DNA from: Acidobacteriota bacterium | GTDB taxonomy: Bacteria; Acidobacteriota; Thermoanaerobaculia; Gp7-AA8 | Assembly (NCBI GenBank): GCA_025463165.1 | Contig: JAOBAU010000026.1 | Location: 1 to 44,696, forward strand | Reading direction: 5' to 3' | Length of the DNA stretch: 44,696 nucleotides | Shown here: in pieces, positions 17,801 through 25,050 of the stretch | Layout of the letters: every line of letters starts with the position of its first letter | How positions within the stretch are numbered: the first letter of the stretch is position 1 | The notes under the pieces: generated by a model | Databases searched by the model: none | Seen by the model: the letters and a program-made list of their open reading frames with translations, nothing else | What the model was told of the DNA's origin: nothing | Made by a program: the position numbers and the translations under genes

Positions 17801-17921
17801 CGAGATTCGCGGCATCGATCGAGAGCGTTTGCAGACGATCTTCGTGCTCGAAACGCGGCTCAATCGGGCGGGCGGGATGCGGGAACTCGACCGAGGGGAA
17901 ACGTTTGATCTCGTTCTTCAT
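14811..17921 (-). CDS. FAD-linked oxidase / Fe-S / CCG-domain dehydrogenase fusion
   Basis: This 1036-aa flavoprotein resembles D-lactate or glycolate dehydrogenases, with GlcD-like and GlcF-like parts in one chain. The FAD-binding domain (about 55-290) has SRGGGTSLAGQ (101-111) and IGNNSCGIHA, then the FAD-oxidase C-terminal domain contains GEHGDGQARA (about 506-515). Ferredoxin-like Cys sets follow: Cys588/594/603 and Cys648/651/654/658 (LCLACKGCKGDCP). Two CCG motifs (CCGRPLYDWG and SGCCGMAGAFG) indicate a further Fe-S cluster. The last 30 residues form a hydrophobic helix ending in RRLNRK, an unusual tail anchor. It lies in an operon with a pyruvate-oxidase-like gene, so lactate to pyruvate to acetate is an attractive inference. 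2-Hydroxyglutarate is another possible substrate. Confidence 0.88.
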   Translation of the reverse strand: MKNEIKRFPSVEFPHPARPIEPRFEHEDRLQTLSIDAANLAAALRASIKGEVRFDDGTRALYATDASNYRQVPIGIVVPHTLDDVITTVRLAREFGAPILSRGGGTSLAGQCCNVAVVIDFSKYLNNIVEMNAAAKFARVQPGIILDDLRDAAERHKLTFGPDPATHTHCTIGGMIGNNSCGIHALMAGKTVDNIEELDILTYDGIRMTVGPTSEEELARIIAEGGRRGEIYAGMKSIRDRYATLIRERYPNIPRRVSGFNLDELLPENGFNVARALVGSEATCVVVLEAKCKLVYSPPVRTLLLVGYGDIYEAADHVPTLLKLDPIGLEGVDDRLVNDAKAKGIFPDGIRLLPPGNGWLFVEFGGESRAEANAKAQRAVDALSREERPKSTRIFDDPRQQKLVWGVRESGLGATAYVPSKKLRTWEGWEDAAVAPEKLGGYLRDLRKLLDRYEFTGDLYGHFGQGCVHTRTNFDFESTAGIAKFRRFIDDAADLVVSYGGSFSGEHGDGQARAALLPKMFGDELIAAFREFKSLWDPEWKMNPGKVVTPYEPTENLHLGAGFKPWSPKTHFQFPDDEGRIDRAVMRCVGVGKCRRMDAGTMCPSFMVTREEEHSTRGRSRLFFEMFKGETIESSWKNEEVKDALDLCLACKGCKGDCPVGVDMATYKAEFLSHYYEGRVRPLGAYTMGWIYWWARFASLAPGVVNFVMSLPFVKFLGGIAPERSAPKFARETFVSWFRRKMPESAHNEPKKRVVLWPDTFNNHFHPETAMAAVEVLEAAGYHVTIPAKRLCCGRPLYDWGFLDMAKKLLLETMDVLAPELDEGLSIIGLEPSCVSVFRDELPNLFPNDPRAKKLRESMMTLSEFIAREGDAFALPQLKRKALAQAHCHHAAIMKFGTEDAVMRKMGLDLEVPDSGCCGMAGAFGFEKENYETSMKVGERVLLPKVRAARRDTLVIADGFSCREQIAQSTNREALHLAEVLQMALREGPEGPAGDYPERRLRKPRKRNVVTVALLFGAAFAVIAGTMALIRRLNRK

Positions 17922-17937
17922 GTTGCGCGCAGCAACT

Positions 17938-19716
17938 CTACTTCCTCCAGGAGTCGAACATCTCTTTGATCGACTGCCGGATCATCGCGCTGCGCGCCGG
18001 ATCGCGAACCATTGACTGCGTGAACGCCTTCGCCTGTTCGAGCGTGATGTGCGGCGGCAGCGGCGGCACTTCGGGATCGGTGAGGAACTCCACCACGCAC
18101 GGCCGATCGGCGTTGAGCGCTTCGTCCCACGCTGCCGCGATCCGCTCCGGTTTGTCGACGCGAATGCCTTTCAATCCGATCGACTCGGCGTAACCGGCGT
18201 ACGGAAAATCGGGAAGCTGTTGCGACGCGTCGAACTTCGGATCGCCGGCCATCACGCGCTGCTCCCACGTCACCATGTTCAGGTCGTGGTTGTTGATGAC
18301 GGCGACGACGAGCCGCGGATCGCTCCACTCCTGCCAGTACTTCGCGATCGTCACCAGCTCCGCGTTGCCGTTCATCTGCATCGCGCCGTCGCCGACGAGT
18401 GCGATGGCGACGCGATCGGGGAACGCGAACTTTGCGGCGATCGCGTACGGCACGCCCGGTCCCATCGTGGCGAGATTGCCGGAGAGCGAGCCCATCATCC
18501 CTTTGCGGAACTTCAGGTCGCGCGCGTACCAGGTCGCGGTCGAGCCGGAGTCGGCAGAGACGATGCAGCGATCGGGCAGGCGCGGCGACAACTCGCGGAA
18601 AACGCGCTGCGGATTGATCGGATTGGCGTCGTTCATCGCGCGCGCGTCGACGACCTCCCACCAGTCTCGAATCTCCGCTTCGAGTTGCTCGCGCCACGCA
18701 CGATCGCTTTTCCGTTCGAGCAGCGGGATGAGCGCGCGCAACGTCTCACGTGCATCGCCGGTGAGATTCACTTCCATCGGATAGCGGATCGATAACATCC
18801 GCCCATCGATATCGATCTGCACACCGCGCGCTTTTCCCTCCTCAGGGAGAAATTCGGGATACGGAAAGCTCGAGCCGATCATCAGCAGCGTGTCGCATTC
18901 GCTCATCGCGATGTAACTCGGCTTCGTGCCGAGCAGCCCGATCGAGCCGGTGACGAACGGCAGCTCATCGGGAAGGACCTGTTTGCCGAGCAGCGCTTTG
19001 GCGACGCCGGCGCCGAGGAGCTCGGCGACTTCGATGATCTCTTCGGCGGCGTTCGCGGCGCCGATGCCGATCAGCATCGCCACTTTCTTTCCTTCGTTGA
19101 GGACGCGCGCGGCGCGCTGCAGATCGGCGTCATTCGGAATTACGCGTGGCGACGAAAAACCGACGCCGCTGTGAATGGTCGAGTGCGCGTGCGGCGGCTC
19201 CTCCATCGCTTCGTCCTGCAGATCGTGCGGGATGATGATCGCGGTGACGGTGCGCTCCGCGAGTGCGATGCGGACGGCGCGATCGATGAGATGCCGGAGC
19301 TGCGCCGGCGCCATCGCCGTCTGCACGTATTCGCTCGCGACGTCTTTGAAGAGCGACTGAAGATCGACCTCCTGCTGATACGCGCCGCCCATCGCCAGTC
19401 GTGACGACTGGCCGACGATGGCGACGACCGGCTGATGATCGAGCTTCGCGTCGTAAAGACCGTTCAGCAGATGAATGGCGCCGGGACCGGAGGTGGCGAG
19501 ACAGACGCCGACTTCACCGGTGAATTTCGCGTGGGCGCAGGCCATGAACGCGGCCATTTCTTCGTGACGGACCTGGATGAAATCGATGGCGCCGTCGGCG
19601 CGATTGAGCGCGCCCATGATTCCGTTGATGCCGTCGCCGGGATAGCCGTAAACGCGGCGCACGCCCCATTCATGGAGACGCGCGACGATGAAATCGGCGG
19701 TCGTTTTGGAAGCCAT
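17938..19716 (-). CDS. poxB: Pyruvate oxidase/dehydrogenase-like TPP enzyme (PoxB family)
   Basis: This 592-aa protein has the three-domain fold of pyruvate oxidases. The N-terminal pyrimidine-binding domain has YGYPGDGINGIMGAL and the catalytic Glu52 in QVRHEEMAAFMA. A central FAD/nucleotide-like domain follows (about 195-340). The C-terminal TPP domain has GDGAMQMNGNAELVT and NNHDLNMVTWEQR. The best guess is oxidative decarboxylation of pyruvate to acetate at the membrane. Acetolactate synthase and related TPP enzymes share this architecture, but the GDGAMQMNGNAEL and HDLNMVTWEQR combination fits PoxB-like proteins best. Its ATG immediately follows the upstream gene's TGA, and it is followed 16 nt later by the FAD/Fe-S gene. 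Confidence 0.85.
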   Translation of the reverse strand: MASKTTADFIVARLHEWGVRRVYGYPGDGINGIMGALNRADGAIDFIQVRHEEMAAFMACAHAKFTGEVGVCLATSGPGAIHLLNGLYDAKLDHQPVVAIVGQSSRLAMGGAYQQEVDLQSLFKDVASEYVQTAMAPAQLRHLIDRAVRIALAERTVTAIIIPHDLQDEAMEEPPHAHSTIHSGVGFSSPRVIPNDADLQRAARVLNEGKKVAMLIGIGAANAAEEIIEVAELLGAGVAKALLGKQVLPDELPFVTGSIGLLGTKPSYIAMSECDTLLMIGSSFPYPEFLPEEGKARGVQIDIDGRMLSIRYPMEVNLTGDARETLRALIPLLERKSDRAWREQLEAEIRDWWEVVDARAMNDANPINPQRVFRELSPRLPDRCIVSADSGSTATWYARDLKFRKGMMGSLSGNLATMGPGVPYAIAAKFAFPDRVAIALVGDGAMQMNGNAELVTIAKYWQEWSDPRLVVAVINNHDLNMVTWEQRVMAGDPKFDASQQLPDFPYAGYAESIGLKGIRVDKPERIAAAWDEALNADRPCVVEFLTDPEVPPLPPHITLEQAKAFTQSMVRDPARSAMIRQSIKEMFDSWRK

Positions 19717-20724
19717 TCAGCGGCGGATCAGCTTCGAGAAACGGCTGTTGCGTTTGTCCTGATAGAGGAACGCGAGCTTGTCGCGATCGAACCACTCGAA
19801 CCATTCGTCCCAGTCGATTCGCTCGAGCGTGCCGGCGCCGCTGTAGCCGGGAAAGTCGATGCGCAGAATGCCCGGATCGTTCTTCTTTCCGGTGGACTTC
19901 ACGCGCGCCGGATAGCCGCCGCGCGCTTCGACCCACTTTTGGATTTTGGCGTGGTTGGTGGTCGTGGTTGAGGAGGAAGAGGATTCTTTCTTTGAGGACG
20001 CCGCCTTCTTCGATGGCGCCGCCTTCTTTGTCGCTGACGCTTTGCGCGCTGGCGCGGCCTTTTTCGACGACGACGCTTTCTTCGTGCTGCTGGTTCGCGC
20101 CGACGCTGCCTTCTTCGTGGATGCCGCTTTCTTCGTCGGCGCTTTGCGCCCAGGCGCGGCCTTCTTCGATGACGACGCTTTCTTCGTGCTGCTGCTCCGA
20201 GTCGACGCTGCCTTCTTCGTGGAGGTTGCTTTCTTCGTCGAAGCCTTGCGCGCGGGTGCGGCCTTCTTCGATGACGACGCTTTCTTCGTGCTGCTGGTTC
20301 GAGTCGGCGCTGCCTTCTTCGCGGATGCTGCCTTCTTCGCCGAGGCCTTGCGCGCAGGCGCAGCCTTCTTCGATGACGACGCTTTCTTCGCGGCCGCTTT
20401 CTTCGCAGGCGCAGCCTTCTTCTTCGTCGTCGCCTTCCGCGCCGAGCTCTTCACCGTCCCGCGTTCGACCAGTTTCGAGAAGCGGCTGTCGCCTTCATCC
20501 TGATAGAGGAACGCCAGTTTGTTCGCGTCGAATGCTTCGAACCATGGATCCCAGTCGACACGCTCGAGTGTGTCGGTGCCGGTGAATCCGGGGTAGTCGA
20601 TTCTGAGGACGCCGAGGTCGCCTTCTTTGTCGCCGGTGCGCCGAACGTGCGCGGGGAAACCGCCGCGATCTTCAACCCATTCGCGGATCTCGTCGTGATC
20701 GACTGTCGTCTTCGCCGATGCCAT
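19717..20724 (-). CDS. Duplicated ~80-aa domain joined by histone-H1-like repeat linker
   Basis: This 335-aa protein has two homologous terminal domains. Domain 1 (about 8-90) contains IREWVEDRGGFPAHV, GVLRIDYPGFTG and LAFLYQDEGDSRFSKLV. Domain 2 (about 257-335) contains IQKWVEARGGYPARV, GILRIDFPGYSG and LAFLYQDKRNSRFSKLI. I recall this as a small stand-alone family in many bacteria, sometimes labelled as related to glucan branching enzyme without proof. Between them lie about 160 residues of Lys/Ala/Ser repeats resembling histone H1 or bacterial AlgP/Hc1 tails, with a DNA period of 102 nt (34 residues). The linker predicts nucleic-acid or polyanion binding. It is the first gene of the operon with poxB, the FAD/Fe-S gene and GH15. 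Function is unknown. Confidence 0.85.
   Translation of the reverse strand: MASAKTTVDHDEIREWVEDRGGFPAHVRRTGDKEGDLGVLRIDYPGFTGTDTLERVDWDPWFEAFDANKLAFLYQDEGDSRFSKLVERGTVKSSARKATTKKKAAPAKKAAAKKASSSKKAAPARKASAKKAASAKKAAPTRTSSTKKASSSKKAAPARKASTKKATSTKKAASTRSSSTKKASSSKKAAPGRKAPTKKAASTKKAASARTSSTKKASSSKKAAPARKASATKKAAPSKKAASSKKESSSSSTTTTNHAKIQKWVEARGGYPARVKSTGKKNDPGILRIDFPGYSGAGTLERIDWDEWFEWFDRDKLAFLYQDKRNSRFSKLIRR
20055..20430 (-). repeat. 102-bp tandem repeats inside the H1-like linker
   Basis: The shared block around TTTCTTCG recurs at 20081, 20183, 20285 and, degenerately, 20387, exactly 102 nt apart. It encodes a 34-residue unit of the pattern KKASSSKKAAPARKAS plus KKA/TSxKKA motifs. The copies keep the reading frame and differ mainly at synonymous or conservative positions, so this is an in-frame coding repeat prone to copy-number change. 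Confidence 0.85.
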
Positions 20725-20792
20725 CGCAATTCCTCCCGTTACGGCGTGCGAAAAATTGCACGAAGCTCGCCAGCGGCTTCATCATCTGCCGC

Positions 20793-21545
20793 ATGACGCG
20801 ACGCGACGCCGCCCTGCTTACGCTGACGCTCGCAGGGATTTACTGCCTCTTCTCCGCGGTAATGCTGCTCCCCGAAATCGCGAAGTTGTTCCGGCCTGAG
20901 AGTGCAGAGTTGCCACAGCTCACTGGAACGTTGCCGCTTATGTTGCTGACGTGCGCCGGCGTCGCACTCATTCACGGCCGTCGCAAGTTCATGACGTTCG
21001 TGTTCGGCGAGAATCCGTCGCACGATGCCACCGCGCTCGCAGGCGCCGGCGACATGCGCCTCCTCGCGGTTCGCATCGCGGGCCTGCTCCTGTTCGCACA
21101 GTTCGCGCGTTCGCTCCAGGCAATGCTCGCGCGCTTCGCGACGCCCCTCGGTCCCGAAATGCCGCCACTGTTTGTCGCATCAGCGGCGCCTCTCGGCCTC
21201 GGCGCCGCGGTTGCGTTCTTTTTTCTGCGCCCCCGTACTGTCGTGCGCTGGCTATTCGCAGCCGGTCCGGGCGAAGGACGGTCGGCCAGCTATCGCGAAA
21301 ACCTCGAATTCGCGCTCGGAATTGTCGGCGCGTATTTCGTGGCGGGGTTCATTGGCGGAGTCGCAACAGGAATCGCTGAAGCCACGGCCAGCGATCCGCA
21401 CTTCGCCGGGCCCGTTTACATCTTCTTTACGACGGGCGGCGCCGACCTCTGCATGGTGCTGGTGGGCATCGGCCTCTTCATCGGACGTCGGACACTCGCC
21501 TCCATCTGGTCAACGATCCATCCAATGGGAATCGACACTCCATGA
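20793..21545 (+). CDS. Unrecognised polytopic membrane protein
   Basis: This 250-aa protein has about six hydrophobic segments: near residues 8-28, 45-62, 88-108, 125-145, 173-195 and 208-232. I see no known motif. The ATG at 20793 is preferred over an upstream start at 20718, because the extra residues are hydrophilic and lie in the divergent promoter region. Its stop overlaps the start of the short-chain fatty acid transporter gene as ATGA, so the two are co-translated and it may be a partner or chaperone of that transporter. It is divergent from the H1-like repeat gene, with 68 nt between starts. Confidence 0.72.
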   Translation: MTRRDAALLTLTLAGIYCLFSAVMLLPEIAKLFRPESAELPQLTGTLPLMLLTCAGVALIHGRRKFMTFVFGENPSHDATALAGAGDMRLLAVRIAGLLLFAQFARSLQAMLARFATPLGPEMPPLFVASAAPLGLGAAVAFFFLRPRTVVRWLFAAGPGEGRSASYRENLEFALGIVGAYFVAGFIGGVATGIAEATASDPHFAGPVYIFFTTGGADLCMVLVGIGLFIGRRTLASIWSTIHPMGIDTP

Positions 21546-22921
21546 CCGGCCGCGCCCCACTTCTCGCCCGCGCCGGAATGCGCATCGCTGACATCTGCGA
21601 GCGCTTCTTCCCCGACGCGTACGTCTTCGCACTCGCGGCGATCCTCATTGTCTTCCTCGGCGGACTCGCGATCGGCGTGCCCGCTCATTCACTCACGATG
21701 GAGTTCGGAAACGGGTTCTGGAGTCTCGTCAACTTCACGATGCAGATGGCGATGGTGATCATCGGCGGCTTCGTCGTTGCCAGCTCGCCGCCGGTCGCTC
21801 GTCTCACTCGTCGTCTCGCGCAAATTCCGAAGACGGCGCGCGGTGCGGTGGCGTTCGTCGCCGCGTTTGCGATGCTCTCCTCGCTCATCTCGTGGGGACT
21901 CTCGTTGATCTTCACCGGACTCCTGGTGCGAGAGATCACGCGGCGCGCGGAGGAGCGCGGCATCCGCATCGACTATCGCGCGATCGGCGCCGCCGCATAC
22001 CTCGGGCTCGGCAGCGTTTGGGCGCTCGGGCTCTCATCGTCGGCCGCGCTGATGCAGGCGACGAAGTCGTCGATTCCTCCGGCGCTGCTGCCGATCACCG
22101 GCGTCATTCCGCTGACGCAAACGATCTTCCTGCCGCAGAACATCGCCATGGCCGCGGTGCTCGTCACGATCTCGATCGCGGTCGCGTATTTCTCCGCGCC
22201 TCGCGAAGCGGACGCGAAGACCGCGCGCGAAATGGGCGTCGAATTTCAACCGATCGTCGCCGACGAGATCACGGCGCCGCGCACTCCGGGCGAACGGCTC
22301 GAACAAAGTCCGCTGCTGATGATCGCGGTCGCGCTGCTGATGCTCGTCTGGCTCTTCTTCACCTTCCGCGAAAAAGGTGGCCTCGCCGCGGTCGATCTCA
22401 ACAACTTCAACTTCATCTTCATCGCGCTCGGCATGTTGCTGCACTGGCGTCCGCGCTCATTCCTGCGCGCCGTGACGCGATCCGTTCCCGCGACCGCCGG
22501 CGTGCTGATCCAGTTCCCGTTCTACGGCGGCATCTTCGGGATGATCTCGAAGACCGCGATCAGTCATCGGCTCGCGGAGGCGTTCGTCGCCATCACGACG
22601 AAGAGCACGTTTCCGATCGTCGTCGCGATCTACTCCGCGGTGCTCGGCATGTTCGTGCCGTCCGGCGGCGGGAAGTGGGTCGTCGAAGCTCCGTACGTCA
22701 TGGCTGCCGCCAGCGCATGGCACGAGCACCTCGGCTGGACGGTGCAGATCTACAACGCCGCCGAAGCGCTGCCGAATCTCATCAATCCGTTCTGGATGCT
22801 GCCGCTGATGGGAATCCTCAACGTCCGCGCGCGCGATCTCGCGGGCTATTCGATTCTCCAGCTGCTCTTTCACGCGCCGGTCGTGCTGCTCTTGTGCTGG
22901 CTCTTCGCGCAGACGCTGTGA
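21542..22921 (+). CDS. atoE: AtoE-family short-chain fatty acid transporter
   Basis: This 459-aa integral membrane protein has around 12 hydrophobic segments and the family landmarks ERFFPDAYVFALAAILIVF near the N-terminus, FGNGFWSLVNFTMQM, AYLGLGSVWALGLSSSAALM and the loop FVPSGGGKWVVEAPYVM. AtoE proteins import acetoacetate, butyrate or other short-chain acids, and length is normal for the family. The start overlaps the upstream membrane-protein stop by 4 nt. It ends close to the convergent TPR gene, with 4 nt between stops. The nearby acetate-forming enzymes suggest traffic of short-chain acids, but the substrate is inferred. Confidence 0.9.
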   Translation: MTGRAPLLARAGMRIADICERFFPDAYVFALAAILIVFLGGLAIGVPAHSLTMEFGNGFWSLVNFTMQMAMVIIGGFVVASSPPVARLTRRLAQIPKTARGAVAFVAAFAMLSSLISWGLSLIFTGLLVREITRRAEERGIRIDYRAIGAAAYLGLGSVWALGLSSSAALMQATKSSIPPALLPITGVIPLTQTIFLPQNIAMAAVLVTISIAVAYFSAPREADAKTAREMGVEFQPIVADEITAPRTPGERLEQSPLLMIAVALLMLVWLFFTFREKGGLAAVDLNNFNFIFIALGMLLHWRPRSFLRAVTRSVPATAGVLIQFPFYGGIFGMISKTAISHRLAEAFVAITTKSTFPIVVAIYSAVLGMFVPSGGGKWVVEAPYVMAAASAWHEHLGWTVQIYNAAEALPNLINPFWMLPLMGILNVRARDLAGYSILQLLFHAPVVLLLCWLFAQTL

Positions 22922-22925
22922 ATCG

Positions 22926-23741
22926 TCACGCCGCAGCGAGCCTGCGCCGGAGCGCTGATGCGCGACGCAGCCACGCACGCTCGCGGCGCTTCTGATAACG
23001 CGGCATCGTGGCGCGTCGTGCGAGGACGCGCGCGACCAGCTCGCGCGCTTCGTTCGCGCGTCCGTGTTCGGCGAAGAAATCGGCGGCGGCGATGAGCGCT
23101 TCGGACGTACTCGTCACCGCCAGCAATCGATCGAACGCTGCCGATGCTTCTTCGATGCGGCCCGCCTTCGCCAGCGACTGCGCGAGGAACTTCGGCGCAC
23201 GCGCGTAGTCGTATTTCGGATCGACTTTCACCGTTCGCTCGAGGTCGGCGATGGCCGCCGCGTAATCGTTGAGGTGATACTCGCAAACGCCGCGACGATA
23301 GAACGGATCGATGTGATCGGAGCGCGAGCCGAGCGCGGCATCGAAGCATTCGCGAGCGCGCTCGTAGCGCTTCTCCTCAAGCAGCAATTCGCCGAGCTCT
23401 TCGTAATTTCCGGCTGACGGATTTTCGAGCACGATCGCTTCGAGCATCCGAATGCGATTGCGTCGCGAGAACCCTTTCATCGCCGCGCTGACGATGAAAA
23501 AGTCCGGGAGCATTTCCGCGAGGATGTAGGCGGTCGCGCCGAGTGCGCCGCCGATGAAGATGATCCAGAGCCAGTAGTTCTCGGGACGCCGGCGTACGAA
23601 GTGAATGATCGCGACGAGCTGCAGAATGATGCCCCAGCGGAAGTACGGGCCGATCCAGTGGCGATGCACTTCGGGTGGCGCGTCGGCCGCGGCGATCAGC
23701 AACACGACCGCAACGACGAGCAGAAGAAACCGGCCGCGCAT
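22926..23741 (-). CDS. Membrane-anchored TPR-repeat protein
   Basis: This 271-aa protein has an N-terminal hydrophobic segment (about 4-20, possibly a signal anchor), two further membrane segments (about 34-50 and 56-80) and then TPR-type helical repeats from about residue 105. They are seen in YEELGELLLEEKRYERARECF, YRRGVCEYHLNDYAAAIADL and LAQSLAKAGRIEEASAAFDR. The C-terminus is Arg/Ala-rich. TPRs imply protein-protein contacts; no catalytic site is visible. The ATG at 23741 has TATAAT 10 nt upstream and no strong Shine-Dalgarno sequence. It follows the HEAT-repeat gene on the same strand but is separated from it by a hairpin. Confidence 0.8.
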   Translation of the reverse strand: MRGRFLLLVVAVVLLIAAADAPPEVHRHWIGPYFRWGIILQLVAIIHFVRRRPENYWLWIIFIGGALGATAYILAEMLPDFFIVSAAMKGFSRRNRIRMLEAIVLENPSAGNYEELGELLLEEKRYERARECFDAALGSRSDHIDPFYRRGVCEYHLNDYAAAIADLERTVKVDPKYDYARAPKFLAQSLAKAGRIEEASAAFDRLLAVTSTSEALIAAADFFAEHGRANEARELVARVLARRATMPRYQKRRERAWLRRASALRRRLAAA

Positions 23742-23751
23742 GGGAGCGGCG

Positions 23752-23757
23752 ATTATA
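23752..23757 (-). promoter_or_regulatory. Consensus TATAAT -10 box of the TPR gene
   Basis: A perfect TATAAT on the minus strand lies 10 nt before the ATG at 23741, directly after the upstream terminator-like hairpin. Transcription would start only a few bases before the start codon. The -35 position overlaps the hairpin and lacks a TTGACA match. Confidence 0.45.
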
Positions 23758-23758
23758 T

Positions 23759-23794
23759 GAAAGACGGACGGACCGCTGAGCCCGCCCGCCTTTC
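23759..23794 (-). terminator. Terminator-like hairpin after the HEAT-repeat gene
   Basis: On the minus strand, a 13-bp stem (GAAAGGCGGGCGG with CCGUCCGUCUUUC, including two G-U pairs) closes a 10-nt loop, beginning three nt after the HEAT-gene stop. The pairing is perfect only on the minus strand, because the plus strand has two A-C mismatches. That fits termination of the sigma/anti-sigma/HEAT operon. No U-tract follows. Confidence 0.5.
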
Positions 23795-23796
23795 AT

Positions 23797-25050
23797 TTAC
23801 TCCTTCAGGTAATCGAGGAGGAAGTCGGTCGCTTCTTTCGAGCGCATCAGCGCGATCTTCTGCACGATGTCTTTCTTCAGCTCGTTGTTCTTTTCAATCT
23901 TCGCCAGCTCGATGAGCGCCTTCGCGTTCTGCTGCAGAAAGAGCGCTTTGATGACGGCGCGACGGATGTCGACGCTGGCATCGCCGTAGTACATCGTCAC
24001 GAGTTGGGGACCGGTTCGCGCGCCGCCGAGGAGTCCGAGGTTCGTGATGGCCGCGACGCGGAGCTCCTGGACTTTTTCCGTGCGCGCGATCTCGGTCAGT
24101 TTGTCGGCGTTGCCGCCGATGAACATCGCCTGAATGATCTTCTTGCGGATCGGCACGATCGGCTCGCTGCTGTAAAGCTCCGCCAGCTCGTTGCGCGCGC
24201 CGAGGATGCCGAGCTGCGTGATGGCGTCGCCGCGCAGTTCCGCGTTCTGTTCACCCTTCGCGAGCGACAAAAGATGCGTGCGATCGCCGGCGATCATGTA
24301 CGACTTCAGCACGGTCTTCTTCACCTTCACGTCGCTGGATGACGTGTAGACGTCGGCGAGCAGCTTGCGGCTTTGCTCGCCGCCCATGATGCCGAGGTAA
24401 CGGACCGCGGGCGTTTGCAGATCGGGATACGTGTCGCCCTTCGCGACCTTTGCGACGATCTCGTACGCGCGCGGCGAGCCCGACTGCGTCAGCACGAACA
24501 GCGCGCGCTCTTTGATCTTCTTCGAGTTGTTGCTGACGAGAATCTTCTCGAGGATCGGAAGCGCGCGATCGGGATCGCTGCCGAGCAGGCCGTTGAGCGC
24601 CATCAGCTTCACGTCTTCGTCTTCAACGTGTTCGGGCGAGATCTGCTGACCGGACGCCTGGCGAATCTCGACTTCGAGCGCTTTGCCGTCTTCCTTCCAG
24701 CGGCTGTGCGGATAAACCTTCTGGAACTCGAGCAGCGTCGCCAGCGCCTCGGAACGCTGACCCATTTTGCTCTGCGCGTACGCGAGCCAGTAGAGCGACG
24801 CGTCGGCGTGCGACATCGTCATCGCGGCAACTTTGCGGAACGTGTTCGCGGCCGTGCGCCAGTCGTGTTCGTCGAGCGCGTCGGTTGCGCTGTCGTACAG
24901 CTCTTCCTCGCGCTCGACGGCGCGTTCTTTATCGCTCGAGGAGTGATCGCCGGTATCGGCCTCGACGGTGATCATGACGTCGGCGAAGAGCGGCGCCGCG
25001 CCGAGCAGCAGCGCCAGCAGCGCCGCGGTGAATTTCATCGGAGTCTTCAT
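23797..25050 (-). CDS. Secreted TPR/HEAT-repeat protein of the sigma-factor operon
   Basis: This 417-aa protein has a cleavable-looking signal peptide (about 1-23; FTAALLALLLGAAPLFA) and is probably periplasmic. Residues about 50-120 form TPR-like helices (AANTFRKVAAMTMSHADASLYWLAYAQSKMG), as in YbgF-type proteins. From about 145 to the end there are roughly ten helical repeats of about 31 residues (for example LRGDAITQLGILGARNELAEL), typical of HEAT/armadillo-like solenoids. It overlaps the anti-sigma gene by 4 nt. Its place in an ECF sigma operon suggests a sensor, scaffold or regulon member, but no partner is known. An alternative start 12 nt downstream is possible. Confidence 0.85.
   Translation of the reverse strand: MKTPMKFTAALLALLLGAAPLFADVMITVEADTGDHSSSDKERAVEREEELYDSATDALDEHDWRTAANTFRKVAAMTMSHADASLYWLAYAQSKMGQRSEALATLLEFQKVYPHSRWKEDGKALEVEIRQASGQQISPEHVEDEDVKLMALNGLLGSDPDRALPILEKILVSNNSKKIKERALFVLTQSGSPRAYEIVAKVAKGDTYPDLQTPAVRYLGIMGGEQSRKLLADVYTSSSDVKVKKTVLKSYMIAGDRTHLLSLAKGEQNAELRGDAITQLGILGARNELAELYSSEPIVPIRKKIIQAMFIGGNADKLTEIARTEKVQELRVAAITNLGLLGGARTGPQLVTMYYGDASVDIRRAVIKALFLQQNAKALIELAKIEKNNELKKDIVQKIALMRSKEATDFLLDYLKE

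Noticed and set aside
19980-20440. Repeats as a possible CRISPR array
   Set aside because: There are no unique spacers. The 102-bp period is in frame and encodes Lys/Ala/Ser repeats.
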